A stretch of 64,000 nucleotides of DNA from contig WHVD01000115.1 in NCBI GenBank assembly GCA_015178975.1, positions 124,001 to 188,000 on the forward strand, in the 5' to 3' direction. Source of the stretch: Hysterangium stoloniferum. Taxonomy: Eukaryota > Basidiomycota > Agaricomycetes > Hysterangiales > Hysterangiaceae. Numbering within the stretch: the first letter of the stretch is position 1; every line of letters starts with the position of its first letter. The position numbers and the translations under genes were made by a program. Positions 43,854 to 56,198 of this stretch are shown piece after piece. Under the pieces are notes generated by a model, which did not search any database, had not been told where the DNA came from, and saw only the letters and a program-made list of their open reading frames with translations.

Positions 43854-44254
43854 TGTTGATACAGAGTAAAGTTGCAAGGTGTAGAGCCCCCACAGGTTGT
43901 TGATTTCCCACTCTGCTGATTGACACTCAGATGGTGTACATAGTCCCTTTGTATTTCAAACCCAATGTGAACACCAAATTCAATGATGCTTGTTGGATAA
44001 CACCATAAAACCTTATCACCATATGTAAGGCACATACACAATCATTGTTCCCATGTGGTATTTAATCTGCGTAGTTACAATATTTACACCTCAGTCCATT
44101 ATATGCTAATACAAGACTGTGGTGAGTGTTGCTCTGCATAGTATTTCTTTTACCTTTATATTAATTGTATGTATCAGATACATATAGATACATACAACTT
44201 AGTCTGTTATATGCTAATATGAGACTGAGATACATATAGAGTTACCTTTTAACA
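43854..44254 (+). mobile_element. Copia 5' LTR (about 401 bp)
   Basis: Runs from TGTTGATACAG to CCTTTTAACA and is followed directly by GGTTATGGGCCCC, a primer-binding-site-like sequence. It contains the CAGTCCATTATATGC...GAGACTG hairpin twice (about 44090 and 44200). Gag begins 79 bp downstream. The start is uncertain because the sequence just outside it resembles 56420-56460. Confidence 0.6.
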
Positions 44255-44332
44255 GGTTATGGGCCCCACACCATCTATATAGACTACTTATACACTTGCA
44301 ATGAGTTAGACCATAACTCTTTTTTTTCTCTA

Positions 44333-46011
44333 ATGGCCACCCCCACAACAGCCTCAGTGGATGAGCTTGCACTTCACACCAATCTCATTTACTCTGGCCC
44401 TAAACTAGATAAACTTCAATCTAACTACCAAGCATGGCTTCGTGCTGCCATTCTACTCTTAACCTTAACTGGTTTCCATGGCTATGCCAAGGGCACAATC
44501 CCTCAACCTTGTCTTGAGCACCCTTGTGCCCAAGCCAACTGGGACACCAATAACTCTCTCACAGTTGCTCTCATTGCCTCCACCAATGAATTGACTGAAT
44601 GGGAATATATCGACTTGGATCTTGGTGTGAAATCCTGCTGGGATACTCTTCTAGCCCCCCACAAAAGTGAGGGACCCATTCGTCAGGTTCAACTATCTCA
44701 AACTGCCCTTCTCAGCCAATTCTCCCATGGTACTCCATTGCCTACAACAGCCAAAGCAATCTGTGCCTCCATTGACCATGTCTATGACATAGGTGATATC
44801 TCACAGGACCTCTTCAAATGCATTGCCATACTGAACACCTTGGGCACCAATTTTCAACACCTGCATTCTATCATTACCCATGACATATCCCAGTCCACTA
44901 AAATCCTTGGAGGAAATGGAACTTAATGTCAATATGTTTGACCCAGGAGTGAAGGAGAGGATCCTTGGAGAGGGCAGCATTATTGTCACAGAGTACGGTG
45001 GAATGGCTGGCCAAAGCATTGAGGAATCCAAACTTGCCAGGCTTCATGATCGGGGGGCTGCACAGTTGAAGACTTCCCCCTCCACTCCTAACCCCATCCC
45101 CATTTCAAAAATCCCTGTCCATGTGAAGGGCACCGATGGTTGCATGTACATTGCACAAATGAATCCTTCTGACTTATCCATTTTGCACACTACTGCCCCA
45201 GATTTCACTGGGATTGTTGCCCCTCCATCGCACACTATCCCCTTGCCCCCACTTACACTGGATACTGTTGAGTACAATGGCTGGATTGTCCTTGAGGAGG
45301 AGCTGCAAACTACTGTGGATTGGAATAAGCACAGCCAACTATCTCTCACCGTACTGAGCACCTCTACTGTCCAACCATTATCACAAACAAACCAAACTCC
45401 ATTATCTATGGAGACTCATCCTTTTTGGTCGGATAGCACTGCCACTATACACATGTCACCTGATCAAACCAACTTCATCACCTTAAGAGCCATCACACCT
45501 TATTCTGTAAGAGGTTTGGAGGATCATCTATATGGGCCATTGGAATAGGTAATATCAAAATACATCTAGGCTGAGGATCCCACCTCCTTGTTTGGGATGT
45601 GCTTTACATCCCTGAAGCAGTGATACACTTAATCTCGGTTTGATGCCTCACTCACAACTCCAACATTATTGCACATTTCAATCATCATTCTTGTTGGCTC
45701 AGTACCAAGTCATCTAACTCCACCATTGCCCGTGGCTCCTTACTCCCACACAAAAACCTTTACTCATTGATGCTACACTCTGCACAAGTGGAACATGCTC
45801 TAATCATGCAAAATCTACCCACTCTTGAGACTTGGCACTGCTGCCTTGGATATGCTAACTACAAATCTGTCACTGACATGCTCAACAATGGCGTGATCAA
45901 AGGTGTGTGACCAGCCTCAACTACTTCCCCCACAAAATGCAACTCATGTATCATTGGAAAACAGACGAAGTGTCCTGTTCCAAAAATACATGAGGAGGGG
46001 TTAGGGCATAG
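44333..46011 (+). pseudogene. Ty1/Copia gag and start of pol, truncated
   Basis: 44333-44926 encodes a 197-aa Copia-type gag start: LDKLQSNYQAWLRAAILLL, CWDTLLAPHKSEGPIRQ, and TALLSQFSHGTPLPTTAKAI. A frameshift near 44925 leads into 44880-45548 (222 codons) with the protease-side region. After the stop at 45546 the gag-pre-integrase zinc region is readable: WHCCLGYANYKSVTDMLN, then CNSCIIGKQTKCPVP, near 45830-45990. The element ends at 46011, where the Gypsy LTR begins; integrase, RT and RNase H are missing. The copy is dead. Confidence 0.82.
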
Positions 46012-46837
46012 TGTTATGACTGGAAAATCCTGTCAGACTCTGGGCACTAACTCGTACACACCCACACCTTAGATGCACCAATTGTCAGTTTACAGGAATT
46101 CCTGCCCGGACTCCGTACATCAGACTTGTCTACATTCGACTTCGTTATGTTGTATATCAGTCACCGGACTACCCCTGGACTCTGTCTCTGTCTATTTCCA
46201 TCCTTGTCCCATGCATCAGTCACCAGACCCCGCTCAGAATCCCGTCATTGCTCTAACTGAGCCCCATTCCCATTTTAGTCAAATGACCTGTCACAATTTG
46301 GACTCCACTCCCGCTCCGGTTCCTGTTATGGGTTATTATTTGTCACGATTTGGACTCCACTCCATTACGTCCCATTCCTAACACCAAACTTGGTGTTTAC
46401 TATTCCCATTTTATGTTTTGCTAGTTTCGTTTCATTATTACTGGATTTGGTATGTCATTCATTCCATGGTCTATTTAGTCTGGCAGATGTTGTACATACA
46501 ATCCAGTCAGAAAATCAGCTTAGATTCCCCCCAGTAATCTAATACATTTTCCGCTCTAAACTCCTACTTGAATCACACCACTCACACTAGTTGGAGCCCA
46601 CGGGCTCCAGTGCATCTATCTCTCTTACCTATCTCGTCTCACAACCTCTTGACCCACGACCTCTGACCTATGACCCCTCAACCCACGAACCCCACCCGGA
46701 CTCCCCAGGATTCCCATCTGCCTGTTTGAAATTGGACAACATGATCTCGCGAGGGTGCAGCCTATAAGCTGAAGCCAAGTCCTACCGGATATTCCGCGGG
46801 TTTCTCCAGAGACCCACCTTGTACGTGTATCCTAACA
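46012..46837 (+). repeat. 5' LTR (826 bp)
   Basis: Starts TGTTATGACTGG and ends GTATCCTAACA. The core motif GGGTGCAGCCTATAAGC is at 46753-46783. Closely similar to the LTRs at 53868, 55373 (inverted) and 56570. Confidence 0.93.
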
Positions 46838-46873
46838 GTATTTTCTGACTAAGACTCGCAGATTGTTTTCAAT

Positions 46874-48236
46874 ATGCCACCAAGAAGAAAAGCGCACACA
46901 CAGGCATCATTACCTGGACCATTGACTCTTCATTCCTCATTAACTTTATATACCAGTCAGACACTCTTGGACCAGCTAGAACCCATGGAAGAAGCCTGTA
47001 TCGAAGAAGTCCCTGAAAACCAGGATGAATCCGAGCATGAGGACAAATCCATGGCACCCGACAAGGGAAAAGGTGTTGAAAATCCTCCGCCTACCCAATG
47101 ACTGCACTTGGAGGATCCTACTTCTGAATTTTTAGCAGGTACTATAGATAAATTTATGATGCACCTGCTTGAAGAACAAAAGAAAAAGGAACAAGAACCT
47201 CCACGGTCAAACGTCAATGCTCCGGACCCCTTCATGGGTTCCAACCCAAACAAACTCTCTACCTTCCTCATGCAATGTCGCTTCAATTCCCACAATCGAT
47301 CCGCTGCATTCTCCATGGACTCCCGAAAAGTCAACTATGCACTTTTGTACTTGTCGGGATCCACGTTGAAATGGTTCAAACCAACTTTTAGCGGACTTTC
47401 CGAGGAAGAGCCGCTTTGGCTCGAAGATTGGGATGCTTTTGTTGAGGAGCTTGAAACCAACTTTGGCCTGTATGACCTGACCAGAGAAGCTGAGAACAGT
47501 CTCACTAATCTTCACATGAAGGACACGCAGTGCATCACAGACTATATCGTCCATTCAATAACCTTGCAGCTTGTTGTCAGTGGGGTGATCCCACTCTCCA
47601 CCACCAATTCTACAGTGGTCTGCCATCCCGCCTTAAAGACGAAGTCTCAAAAGGAGAAGATGGCAAGCCAAAAGCCCTGTCCTGTATGCACCTTAAGGCT
47701 CAAAACGTGGACACATGTTATTGGGAATGTTGTGCGGAAGTTGCCCATGAGACCTCTGCCGACAAAGTGAACAAGTCCACGGCCAATAAAACCAACAACA
47801 ACAACTCATCAACCAGCAACCAGAACTCCATGCAATCTGACAAGAAGAACAATAAAAAGTCTTCAAACAACAACAACAACAACAACAAAGGTCAACAGTC
47901 CAGCAAGCAAACCAGAAAGCCCGACCTCACATGCAAACTCGGACCCAATGGCAAATTGACCCCACAAGAAAGACAACATTGTATGGACAATAACCTCTGT
48001 CTCTTGTGTGGAAAACCCAGTTATTGAGTCCTTGAATGTCTGCTGGCAAAAGCAAACTCTGCAAAGGGTCAAACAGCCAAGGCCTCCACGGAAACTCCGT
48101 CAAAGGACAAACAGCTTCCGACTCGAAAAAAGAGTGAGCAACCCATGGACTCCATGTGGGTTGGGGGTTGCATTGCCTCTCCATGTTTACCCATCTCAAT
48201 GCATCCACTCTTTTGCATTCTGATTCATTTTTTATT
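46874..48236 (+). pseudogene. Gypsy gag
   Basis: Begins MPPRRKAHTQASLPG at 46874, reads to TGA at 47099, then continues in a second open frame (47108-47770). That frame contains the capsid-like segment KLSTFLMQCRFNSH, ALLYLSGSTLKWFKP, and WDAFVEELETNFG, the retrotransposon gag domain. A +1 shift near 47550 moves the sense into 47530-48027. There an Asn/Lys-rich linker (47795-47915) leads to a zinc-knuckle-like CLLCGKPSY..LEC. The TGA at 47099 and TGA at 48026 interrupt it. An inverted second copy of the first part is at 54677-55345. Confidence 0.85.
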
Positions 48237-51200
48237 AAACTTATGTCTAATATGATTCCGAAATTCATTTTTTCAGCTCTTATAGATTCCGGCTCGACTC
48301 ATTGTTTTTTAGATACAGAATTCATGCAAAAAAATCTGTTGTCAACTTATCCAATAAATCCCATCAGCCTTCACCTTTTTGATGGAACAAGTAATTCAGT
48401 TGTCACCCAAGCTTGTGATTTATCCATCTGTTTCCCATGTGGAACATCTCAGTTGGTCACTTTCTATGTGACCCAGTTAGACTCAAATTGTTTGGTGGTC
48501 CTAGGACACAACTGGCTTACCCACTACAATCCGTTGATTGATGGGATAGCTAACAGTATAACTTTCTGGACACCTGCGGCAGCCGAGGAAACTGCACCCA
48601 ACACAGCCTCCACAGCACCCATGGCCTTCCTGGCACCTGCAGTCTCGAAGACTCCTGTGATTTCTATGGCACCCATGGCTTCCCCGGAACCCACGGCACC
48701 TCCATCTATTTCTCTGATTAATGCTGCAGCTTTTATTAGGGCTACAAAAATGGACAGGTCCCAGGCGTTCACTATCAACTCAAAAATTGATGAAGCAACT
48801 GGTCGTTTTTCAACCCCGGTATCTGAATCTGAGCAAGCCACTGACCTAGAAGGCATCCTGGAGAAATATCATGACTTTGCAGATGTTTTTAGTAAGCTGA
48901 AAGCTGACCGGCCCCACAGAGAGTATGACTTAAAAATTGACCTCGAAGAAGGTGCCCAGACACCCCTAGGACATATTTACCTGCTCTCATCCACAAAACC
49001 TTCCGCAATCCACAATTTCCTGGATGAACATTTGTCCATAGGTTTTATCAGACCCTCAAAGACTCCTTTTGGAGCACCTGCTCTGTTTGTCAAAAAAAAG
49101 GATGGATCCCTTAGAATATGTGTTGATTTCAGAGGACTCAATGCCGTCACCAAAAAGGATAAGTATCCACTTCCACTTATATCTGATCTGCTCAATGCTC
49201 CATGGAATGCCCAGATTTACACCAAAATAGACCTCAAACACACCTATCATTTGGTCCAGATCTCTGCAGGCGATGAATGGAAAACCACTTTTAGAACCCA
49301 CTATGGTGCCTTTGAGTGGTTGGTGATGCCCTTTGGACTCACCAATGCTCTGTCTGTTTTTCAACGTTTTATCAACAACATTTTTTCCAACATGCTCGAT
49401 GTATGCATCATTGTTTACTTGGATGACATTCTCATCTACTCTGAGAATCTCACAGAACACAACAAACAGGTCTGTGAAGTTCTCTGGAGACTCAGACAAC
49501 ATGGTTTATTTGTGAATGGCAAAAAATGTACTTTTGACACAGACTCCGTGGAATACCTGGGCTTCATAATGGGACCCGATGGACTCCGCATGGATGAAAC
49601 TAAAGTACAAGTCATCAAAGATTGGCCAGAACCCCAAAGAGTTAAAGATATACAATCCTTCCTTGGCTTTGCCAATTTTTACAGATAGTTTATCCACAGA
49701 TATTCCAACATCACAGTTCCCCTTACCCATCTTACACATAAGGATACTCTGTGGAATTTTAATGATAAGTGTCAAAAAGCTTTCAATCTTTTAAAAAATT
49801 CTTTTTCTTCAGCTCCAATTCTGTCACATTTGAAACTGGACTTCCCGCTCATTGTCAAAACAGATGCCTCAGACTATGCGCTTGGAGCCATTCTGTCTAT
49901 CCAGGACTCTGACAGAGAAGTTCACCCCATGGCTTTTCTGTCCCAGACTTTCACCAGAGCAGAGCTCAATTATGATGTTCATGATAAGGAACTCCTGGCA
50001 ATTTTTTCAGCTTTCAAAACATGGTGACACTATTTGGAAGGCTCAGGAACTCCGATTGACATTGTAACAGATCACAAAAACATGGAATACTTTTCTACTA
50101 CAAAACGTTTGACCCGTCGGCAGGCCCACTGGTCTGAATACCTATCCACTTTCAATATGATTATCCACTTTCGACCCAGCCATCTTGGTGGCAAACTCGA
50201 CACTTTAACTAGACGATGGGACGTCTATCCTAAAGAGGGGAGCAATGACTATGCCATGGTAAACCCACACAACCTGAAACCCATTTTCATGAATCAGCAA
50301 CTTACTGCATCAGTCCGTGCGACTTTCCTCATCAATCCCATTGTTTGTGGAATTATCGTTATGGATATTGAGAAGCTACATCAAGATATTCTATCAGCAA
50401 TTCTGCTAGACCTGATAAATAAAGCACACCTTGACAATCCCATGGACCCCGATCAACCCCGGTGGTCTCTTGATCAGCATGGTTTCATTAGACTTGACGA
50501 TTGCATCTATGTACCAGACTCTGATGGCCTCCACCTCAGGATTCTTCAGTACAAACATGATCACCCACTCTCCAGACATTTCGGGTACAACAAAACTCTA
50601 TCATTAATAAGAAGAGAATACACTTGGCCCGGACTCTGTGGATTCGTTAAGCACTATTGTAAATCTTGCACTACTTGTCCACACTTGAAATCTCGGCGAC
50701 ACAAGCCATACGGCCTTTTGAAACAACTCCCAGTACTGGAACACCCGTGGAATTCTATCTCTATGGATTTCATTGAACACATACCAGATTCCGAAGGCTT
50801 TTCTGCCATTCTAGGTCTAGGAGGGTGTTTATAATTACTATAATCTCAAATATTTACTAATAAAAGTCTTATTTTTACAAAACTCCATCTTTAAATAGTG
50901 ATATCTATTCTGAAACAATTATATCATCAAAAAACAACCATCAGAAATAGTTCTCCATATTACATCTTATACAACCCATAGTTATTTAACAAATTCCATT
51001 GTATATAATTTCCTTCCTTTTACAGATGCCTACTAATACTTTTATTAGTACTTTGTTTTTTAAAAGTTGTAATGAAGTTATTTCCATGTAAAATATGTAA
51101 AATATTATTGGAAATTTTTCATACCACAGCTGTCTTTATTAAGTAAAACTCCCTATATATCCTGGGTATGTTGAATCAAGTAGAAATCTGTTTAGATTGA

Positions 51201-52523
51201 CAGATCTATTCCGAAGTAATACATATGTATTTAGAGGTGCCAATGATATACATATGCATGGAATGGACTATTTAAAGGTATCTATTTTTTAAAAGTATTA
51301 GTGTTTTAAACTACTAATTTTTTTTATTGTCTACTCGTGTCCAGAAAGATTCATTAGTTTGTAATGTATGAGAGAGTTTAAAACTTTTTGAAAGTTTTAA
51401 AAACCAAATTATGTTTGAATCACATCCCAGATGTTTAAATGACCTTTAGAGTATATTAGAATTTGGTATACTTAATAGTTTTCAGATATCCTCCCTAGTT
51501 GTTGTTGACAGATTCTCAAAACAAGGTATATTCATCCCTACATATGATACAATTGTGCAGTTAGCGGAACTTTTTATTATCCACATATTTTCCAAGCATG
51601 GAGTTCCATCCCACGTAACTTCTGACCAAGGATCAGAGTTCGTATCTCACTTCTTTAGATCCCTTGGGAAATCCTTGGACATGAAACTACATTTCACATC
51701 CAGACATCACCCAGAAGGCGATGGACAAACTGAACGTGTCAATCAGACATTGGAACAATATCTCCATGTATATTGCAATTATCAACAGGACAGTTGGAAA
51801 TCCTTGTTACCACTTGCAGAATTTGCTTAAAACAATGCACCCTCAGCCACTACTGGTGTTTCCCCATTCTTTGCAAATAAAGGATATAATCCAAATATTA
51901 CAGTACATCCAGAATGAACTCTCACCTCTGCCTGCACTCAAGATTTCACCATGGACCTCCATGAGCTCCACGAGGAACTCTGGACTGCAATAAAGTCCAC
52001 CCAAGAGCAATATCAACATTCAGTGGACAAACACTGGATTCTGCCACCCAACTTCAAGATTGGCGATCATGTTTTTGTCAAAGCTCAATTCTTTAGGACT
52101 ACCTGTCCATCAAAAAAGCTTGCTGAAAAATATTTAGGTCTGTTTGAAATTACAGCACAAGTAGGTTCAGTTTCTTGGACCCTACAGCTTCCAGATAGCA
52201 TGCACATGGTACACCTGGTATTTCATGTTTCTATGTTAGAACCTTGTACTGCTAACACTATCACGGCTCACATGCAATCTCTGCCTCCTCTGGTCATTAT
52301 TGACAGAGAACCTGAGTTTGAAATCTCACAAATTTTAGATTTGAAAATTGACAAGCATCGATGCACTTGTAAACTGCTTTACTTGGTCAAGTGGGTGGGT
52401 TACAAGGGCACCGATGAAGAAACCTCATGGATTTTGGCCATGGAACTCGGTAATGCCACAGAAATCGTTACTGACTTTCATACAGCTTACCCGCTCAAAC
52501 CCGGACCACTATCGTCTCTCTGA
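48237..52523 (+). pseudogene. Gypsy pol: protease, RT, RNase H, integrase, chromodomain
   Basis: Protease active site ALIDSGSTHCF (about 48280-48310). RT carries LRICVDFRGLNAVTKKDKYP, LVMPFGLTNA and the catalytic IVYLDDIL (about 49415-49440). RNase H has KTDASDYALGAIL and THKN-like VTDHKN. Integrase has the H..H/CxxC finger (SCTTC), then D in SMDFIEHIP, D in VTSDQGSEF and E in DGQTERVNQTLEQ. The C-terminal chromodomain is YLVKWVGYKGTDEETSW. In-frame stops are at 49686-49688 (TAG), 50025-50027 (TGA, plausibly from CGA) and about 51828 (TAA). The 680-bp insertion lies between the two integrase acidic residues. The order is that of a Ty3 chromovirus; the copy is inactive. Confidence 0.93.
50815..51494 (+). 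mobile_element. Non-autonomous ~680-bp insertion inside pol
   Basis: Removing it restores the frame AIL-VVVDRFSK of the integrase core. CTAG borders it on both sides (50811-50814 and 51495-51498). The ends form an imperfect inverted repeat: CTAGGAGGGTGTTTATAA at the left, and CTAGGGAGGATATCTGAAAA on the other strand at the right. AT-rich, no open frame. A diverged copy lies at 1665-2312. Superfamily not recognised. Confidence 0.85.
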
Positions 52524-52684
52524 CCACACTCCATGGACCCCATGTTACATTTGGACTCATTCTCATTATTCCCTGTCACCCTATGTCTCTCTTTGCTTTT
52601 ACAGGTTCTGACATGTTTTCAAGGCCTTAAGTAGATTTTCTGTGGATTTGATTCTTATGTTTTTTTCATGCTTTACTTTTATTT

Positions 52685-53632
52685 TTATTCATCTACATTG
52701 ATGGGGCTGTCTTTTTTCCCCACCTCAGCTTTCCCTGCCTCATTCATCTCCTCAGGGAGCTCCACTATCTCTGCGGGCACCCTGTCCTCATCCAAACTGG
52801 CATCCTTGGAACTCCTGATCTGTGGCTCCTCATAAACATAGCCACTGAACTCCACCAGGAACTTCCAAAACTCCGAGCAGAGCCCATGGAGTTTGTTCGC
52901 CACCACTACCTGCACCTTGTTGCTCTTCCTAAGCAACTCATTTTGGGCCTCTATGCCCTTGGCGATCTGCCCCAAAACTTTATCCAGTCCTGAATTCCCA
53001 TCTGACCCACTTATGTCCTGTGCCATGGACCCCATGGGCTGCTTGGGAACCAGTGAGCACCACACTTTGAGGTGCACACACTGGAAGCAGCCCAGTCCCC
53101 ACCTGGACTTTCAATTACAGTCAGTGTTCCGATCATTGCAACGAGAACACCATGGGTCATTCCTCACAGACAGGCAGACTGGTGCCGCTTTCCTTACCTT
53201 CTGTTGATGTGGCTAGTTCCCCAGAAAAACCCACGGACCCGAGACTTACCTTCCAGGGGCTCTCTGGCTCCCCCTTGGACTCCGACTCAACCTCTGCTGC
53301 CTTGCACTGAAAATGCCAAAGTTAGTTAAGTTGACATATGGAACCGTGGAACATACCTTGCCCAAGGCAATCACAGTCCTGTCGGCAGCCACCCTGGCTT
53401 TCTCTGCGGCCACCTGTGCAGCCTCCACCTCATCTCTCTTCCTCTGCCTCTCAGCCTCTTCTTCCATGGCCAATGCCACCTGGTACTCCCTGTCCAAGGC
53501 CTCCTCGACCTCCCTGGCCTCCTTCCCCACCTCTTCTCATTGTTGGCGCTGTTCCTCTCACTGCACCAAAATTTGGGCCACGGTGAGAGGCACCCGATAT
53601 GGAGTGCCTATGGAAGGCCCGGTGGTCAGCAT
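52685..53632 (-). pseudogene. Antisense, spliced accessory gene of the Gypsy element (coiled coil plus Cys-rich domain)
   Basis: Minus-strand exons: 53632-53357, 53306-53250 and 53200-52685. Introns are 50 nt (53356-53307, GTATGT...TTTCAG) and 49 nt (53249-53201, GTAAGT...CAACAG). All joins are phase 0. The N-terminal part has PYRVPLTVAQILVQ. It is followed by a long charged helix rich in Glu, Arg and Ala (AMEEEAERQRKRDEVEAAQ), likely a coiled coil. Exon 3 has a Cys cluster, CSRCNDRNTDC then CFQCVHLKVWC, like Cys-rich modules of mushroom hypothetical proteins, and an acidic C-terminus. Three in-frame stops (about 53551, 53536 and 53113-53111) are all TGA. It sits between pol and the 3' LTR, opposite to both. 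Function unknown; promoter probably in or near the 3' LTR. Confidence 0.65.
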
Positions 53633-53867
53633 TGGTCTTCACAGTGTTGGCTTTGGTCCCATATTGATGATGGGGGTAATAAAGAAGAAAGAAATTCATT
53701 TTTTCAATTTTTTATATAGGCTCATCACGTCTGAACCTTACCTTCCAGATCATGTGACTCTTTGACAAATATGTGTAACTGACATGACTTTTGACACATG
53801 CATGTAGCCGACAAAACCTTATCAAGGTCTAGAGCCTCTTTGGGACTTCAGCATAAAGGGAGGGTAC

Positions 53868-54676
53868 TGTTACAACCAGAATTTCCGCTGGACTCTGGGC
53901 ACTAACTTATACACACCCGCAACCTATACACACCAATTGTCAGTTTACCAGAATTCCCACCAGACTCTGTACATCAGACTTGTCCACGTTCAACTTCATT
54001 ACATCGTGTATCAGTTACCAGAATACCTGCCAGACTCCATCCCTGTCTATGTCCAACCTCATCTCATGCATCAGTCACTGGACCCCGCTCAGAAAACCCA
54101 TCATCCCTCAAACTGACCCCCATTCCCATTTTAGTCAAATGACCTGTCACGATTCAGACTCCACTCCTGCTCCATTTCCTGTTATGGTTTATGACCTGTC
54201 ACAATTCAGACTCCACTCTATCCCATTCCATTCCTAACTTACATATCTCATTTTATGTTTTGCTAGTTTTGTTTTCATTATTACTGGATTTGGTATGATA
54301 TTCATTCCACAGTCTATATAGTCTGGCAGATGTTGTACATACAATCCAGTCAGAAAATCAGCTTAAATTCTCCCCAGTAATCTAGTACATTTTCCGCTCT
54401 AAACTTCTCTTTGGATTACACCACTCTTGCTAGTTGGAGCCCACGGGCTCCGACACATCTATCACTCAACCTCCGACTTATTTATCTCGACTCCCCAACC
54501 TCTCGACCCACAACCCCTTGACCCATGAACTCCGCCCAGACTCCCTGGGACTCCCATCTGCCTGTTTGAAATTGGACAACACGATCTCGCAAGGGTGCTG
54601 CCTATAAGCTGAAGCCAAGTCCTACCAGATTTCCCACTGGTTTCTCCGGAAACCCTCCATGTATGCACCCTTAACA
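53868..54676 (+). repeat. 3' LTR (809 bp)
   Basis: Starts TGTTACAACCAG and ends CACCCTTAACA. The core motif is at 54593-54623. Directly preceded by the polypurine tract. Confidence 0.93.
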
Positions 54677-55372
54677 GATGTGCTGGCTGTCCTTCATATG
54701 AAGATTGGTGAGGCTATTCTCAGCTTCTCTGGTCAGGTCATATGGGCCAAAGTTTGTTTCTAGCTCCTCAACAAAAGCATTCCAATCTTCAAGCCAGGTT
54801 GGCTCTTCCTTGGAAAGTTGCTAAAAGCTGTTTGAACCATTTCAACGTTGATCCTGAGAGGTATGAGTGTGTAATTGAATTCTCAGGAGTCTGTGGAGAA
54901 TGTGGCAGATCAATCATGGAAATTGAAGTGACATTGCATGAGAAAGGTGGAAAGTTTGTTGGGGTTGGAACCCATGAAGGGTTCCAGAGCATTGACTTTT
55001 GACCATGGAGGTTCCAGATCCTTTTTCTTGCCTTCTCCAAGCATGTGATTCATCAATCTTTCTAAAGTGATTGCTAACAACTTGGAAGTAGGATCTGAAA
55101 GTGGCAGTCAATCATTAGACAGGGAATTTCCGACACCTTTGCCCTTGTCAGGGGCCATGGACTCATCCTTGTGCTCAGATTCATCTGGGTTTTCTGGGAC
55201 TTCTGGGATATGGGGTTCATCTGTGGTGTCCAGCTGGTTTGTGTGAGTGTCCAGCTGGTATACAAAGTAAGTGGGGAATGAAGAGTTGAGGGTCCAGGTA
55301 ATGATTCCTGTATGGGTGCTTGTCTTCTTGGTGGCATATTAACACAATCTGCAAGTCCAGGTCAGAAAATAC
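54677..55372 (-). pseudogene. Inverted partial gag and leader of a second copy of the Gypsy element
   Basis: Minus strand: ATGCCACCAAGAAGACAAGC (MPPRRQAPIQE) starts at 55337 and the gag text runs to 54677, where it stops against the 3' LTR of the first copy. Compared with 46874-47510 it has several stops and small indels. Confidence 0.85.
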
Positions 55373-56198
55373 TGTTAAGAGATGTGCAGAGCTTAGTGGA
55401 GGGTTTTCTGAGAAACCTGCAGATATTCCAGTAGGACTTGGCTTCAGCTTATAGGCTGCACCCTTGTGAGATCATAGCATCCAATTTCAAACAGGTGGAC
55501 GGGAAACCTGGGGAGTCCTGGTGTAGCTGATAGGTTGAGAGTTGATAGGTCAAAAGACCAGTCAGGAAACCCATGGGCTCCGATGAGGTCAATAGTGAGC
55601 ATTGTGATATGAGAGATGGGGATGGAGCAGGGCCCAGTTGGAAAGCCTGCAGGCTCCAATGAGGTCAATAGTGTTGTGAGATGGGGATGGAGTGGGTATA
55701 TGCTAAGTAACTGGGGGAGGACTTAGTCTGAAAACTTAGTTGATTTTCTGACCAGATTGTATGTACAACATTAGCTAGTTTATATAGACTGTAGAATGCA
55801 TGCAATACCAAATCCAGTAATAATGAGATCCAAACAAGTAATCATGAAATGGGATAAGTAAACACCAAATTATGTGTTAGGGGTGGAACAGAATGGAGGC
55901 AGAGTCCAAAACATGACAGGTCCTTAGACCAGGGAATGGGGCTCAGTTAGAGAGCTGTCAGGTTATCTGGGTGGAGCCTGGTGACTGGTGCATGGAATGG
56001 GGTCAGACATAGACAGGCTTTGATGTGTGCAGGTCCCAGTGGAGTCTGATGAGTGATGCATGAGACACAGAGGGTTGGGTGTAGACAGGCTTGATGTCTG
56101 GGTCCCAGTGGGTTTTCTGGTTTAGCTGTAACTTGGTATAGTGAGTCAGGTGCATGTAGGATGGGGTCTGGAGCCCAGCGGGTTTTCCCATCCTAACA
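55373..56198 (-). mobile_element. LTR of the inverted second Gypsy copy
   Basis: On the minus strand it runs from TGTTAGGATGGG (at 56198) to CTCTTAACA (at 55373). The core motif is at 55433-55464. It is the 5' LTR of the truncated inverted copy whose gag follows on the left. Confidence 0.88.

Larger units (their letters stand above)
46012..54676 (+). mobile_element. Nearly complete Ty3/Gypsy chromovirus with both LTRs
   Basis: 5' LTR 46012-46837 and 3' LTR 53868-54676 both run TGTTA...TAACA. Gag, pol with C-terminal chromodomain, and an antisense gene lie between them. A purine tract (AAAGGGAGGGTAC) precedes the 3' LTR. Flanks are CATAG on the left and GATGT on the right, so there is no target duplication; the right side is an inverted copy of the same family, which points to rearrangement. 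A 680-bp unit interrupts pol at 50815-51494. Confidence 0.92.

Noticed and set aside
52893..53765. Plus-strand frames of 85-150 codons between pol and the 3' LTR
   Set aside because: They are antisense to the spliced minus-strand gene, which has phase-consistent introns and a structured protein; the plus frames do not.
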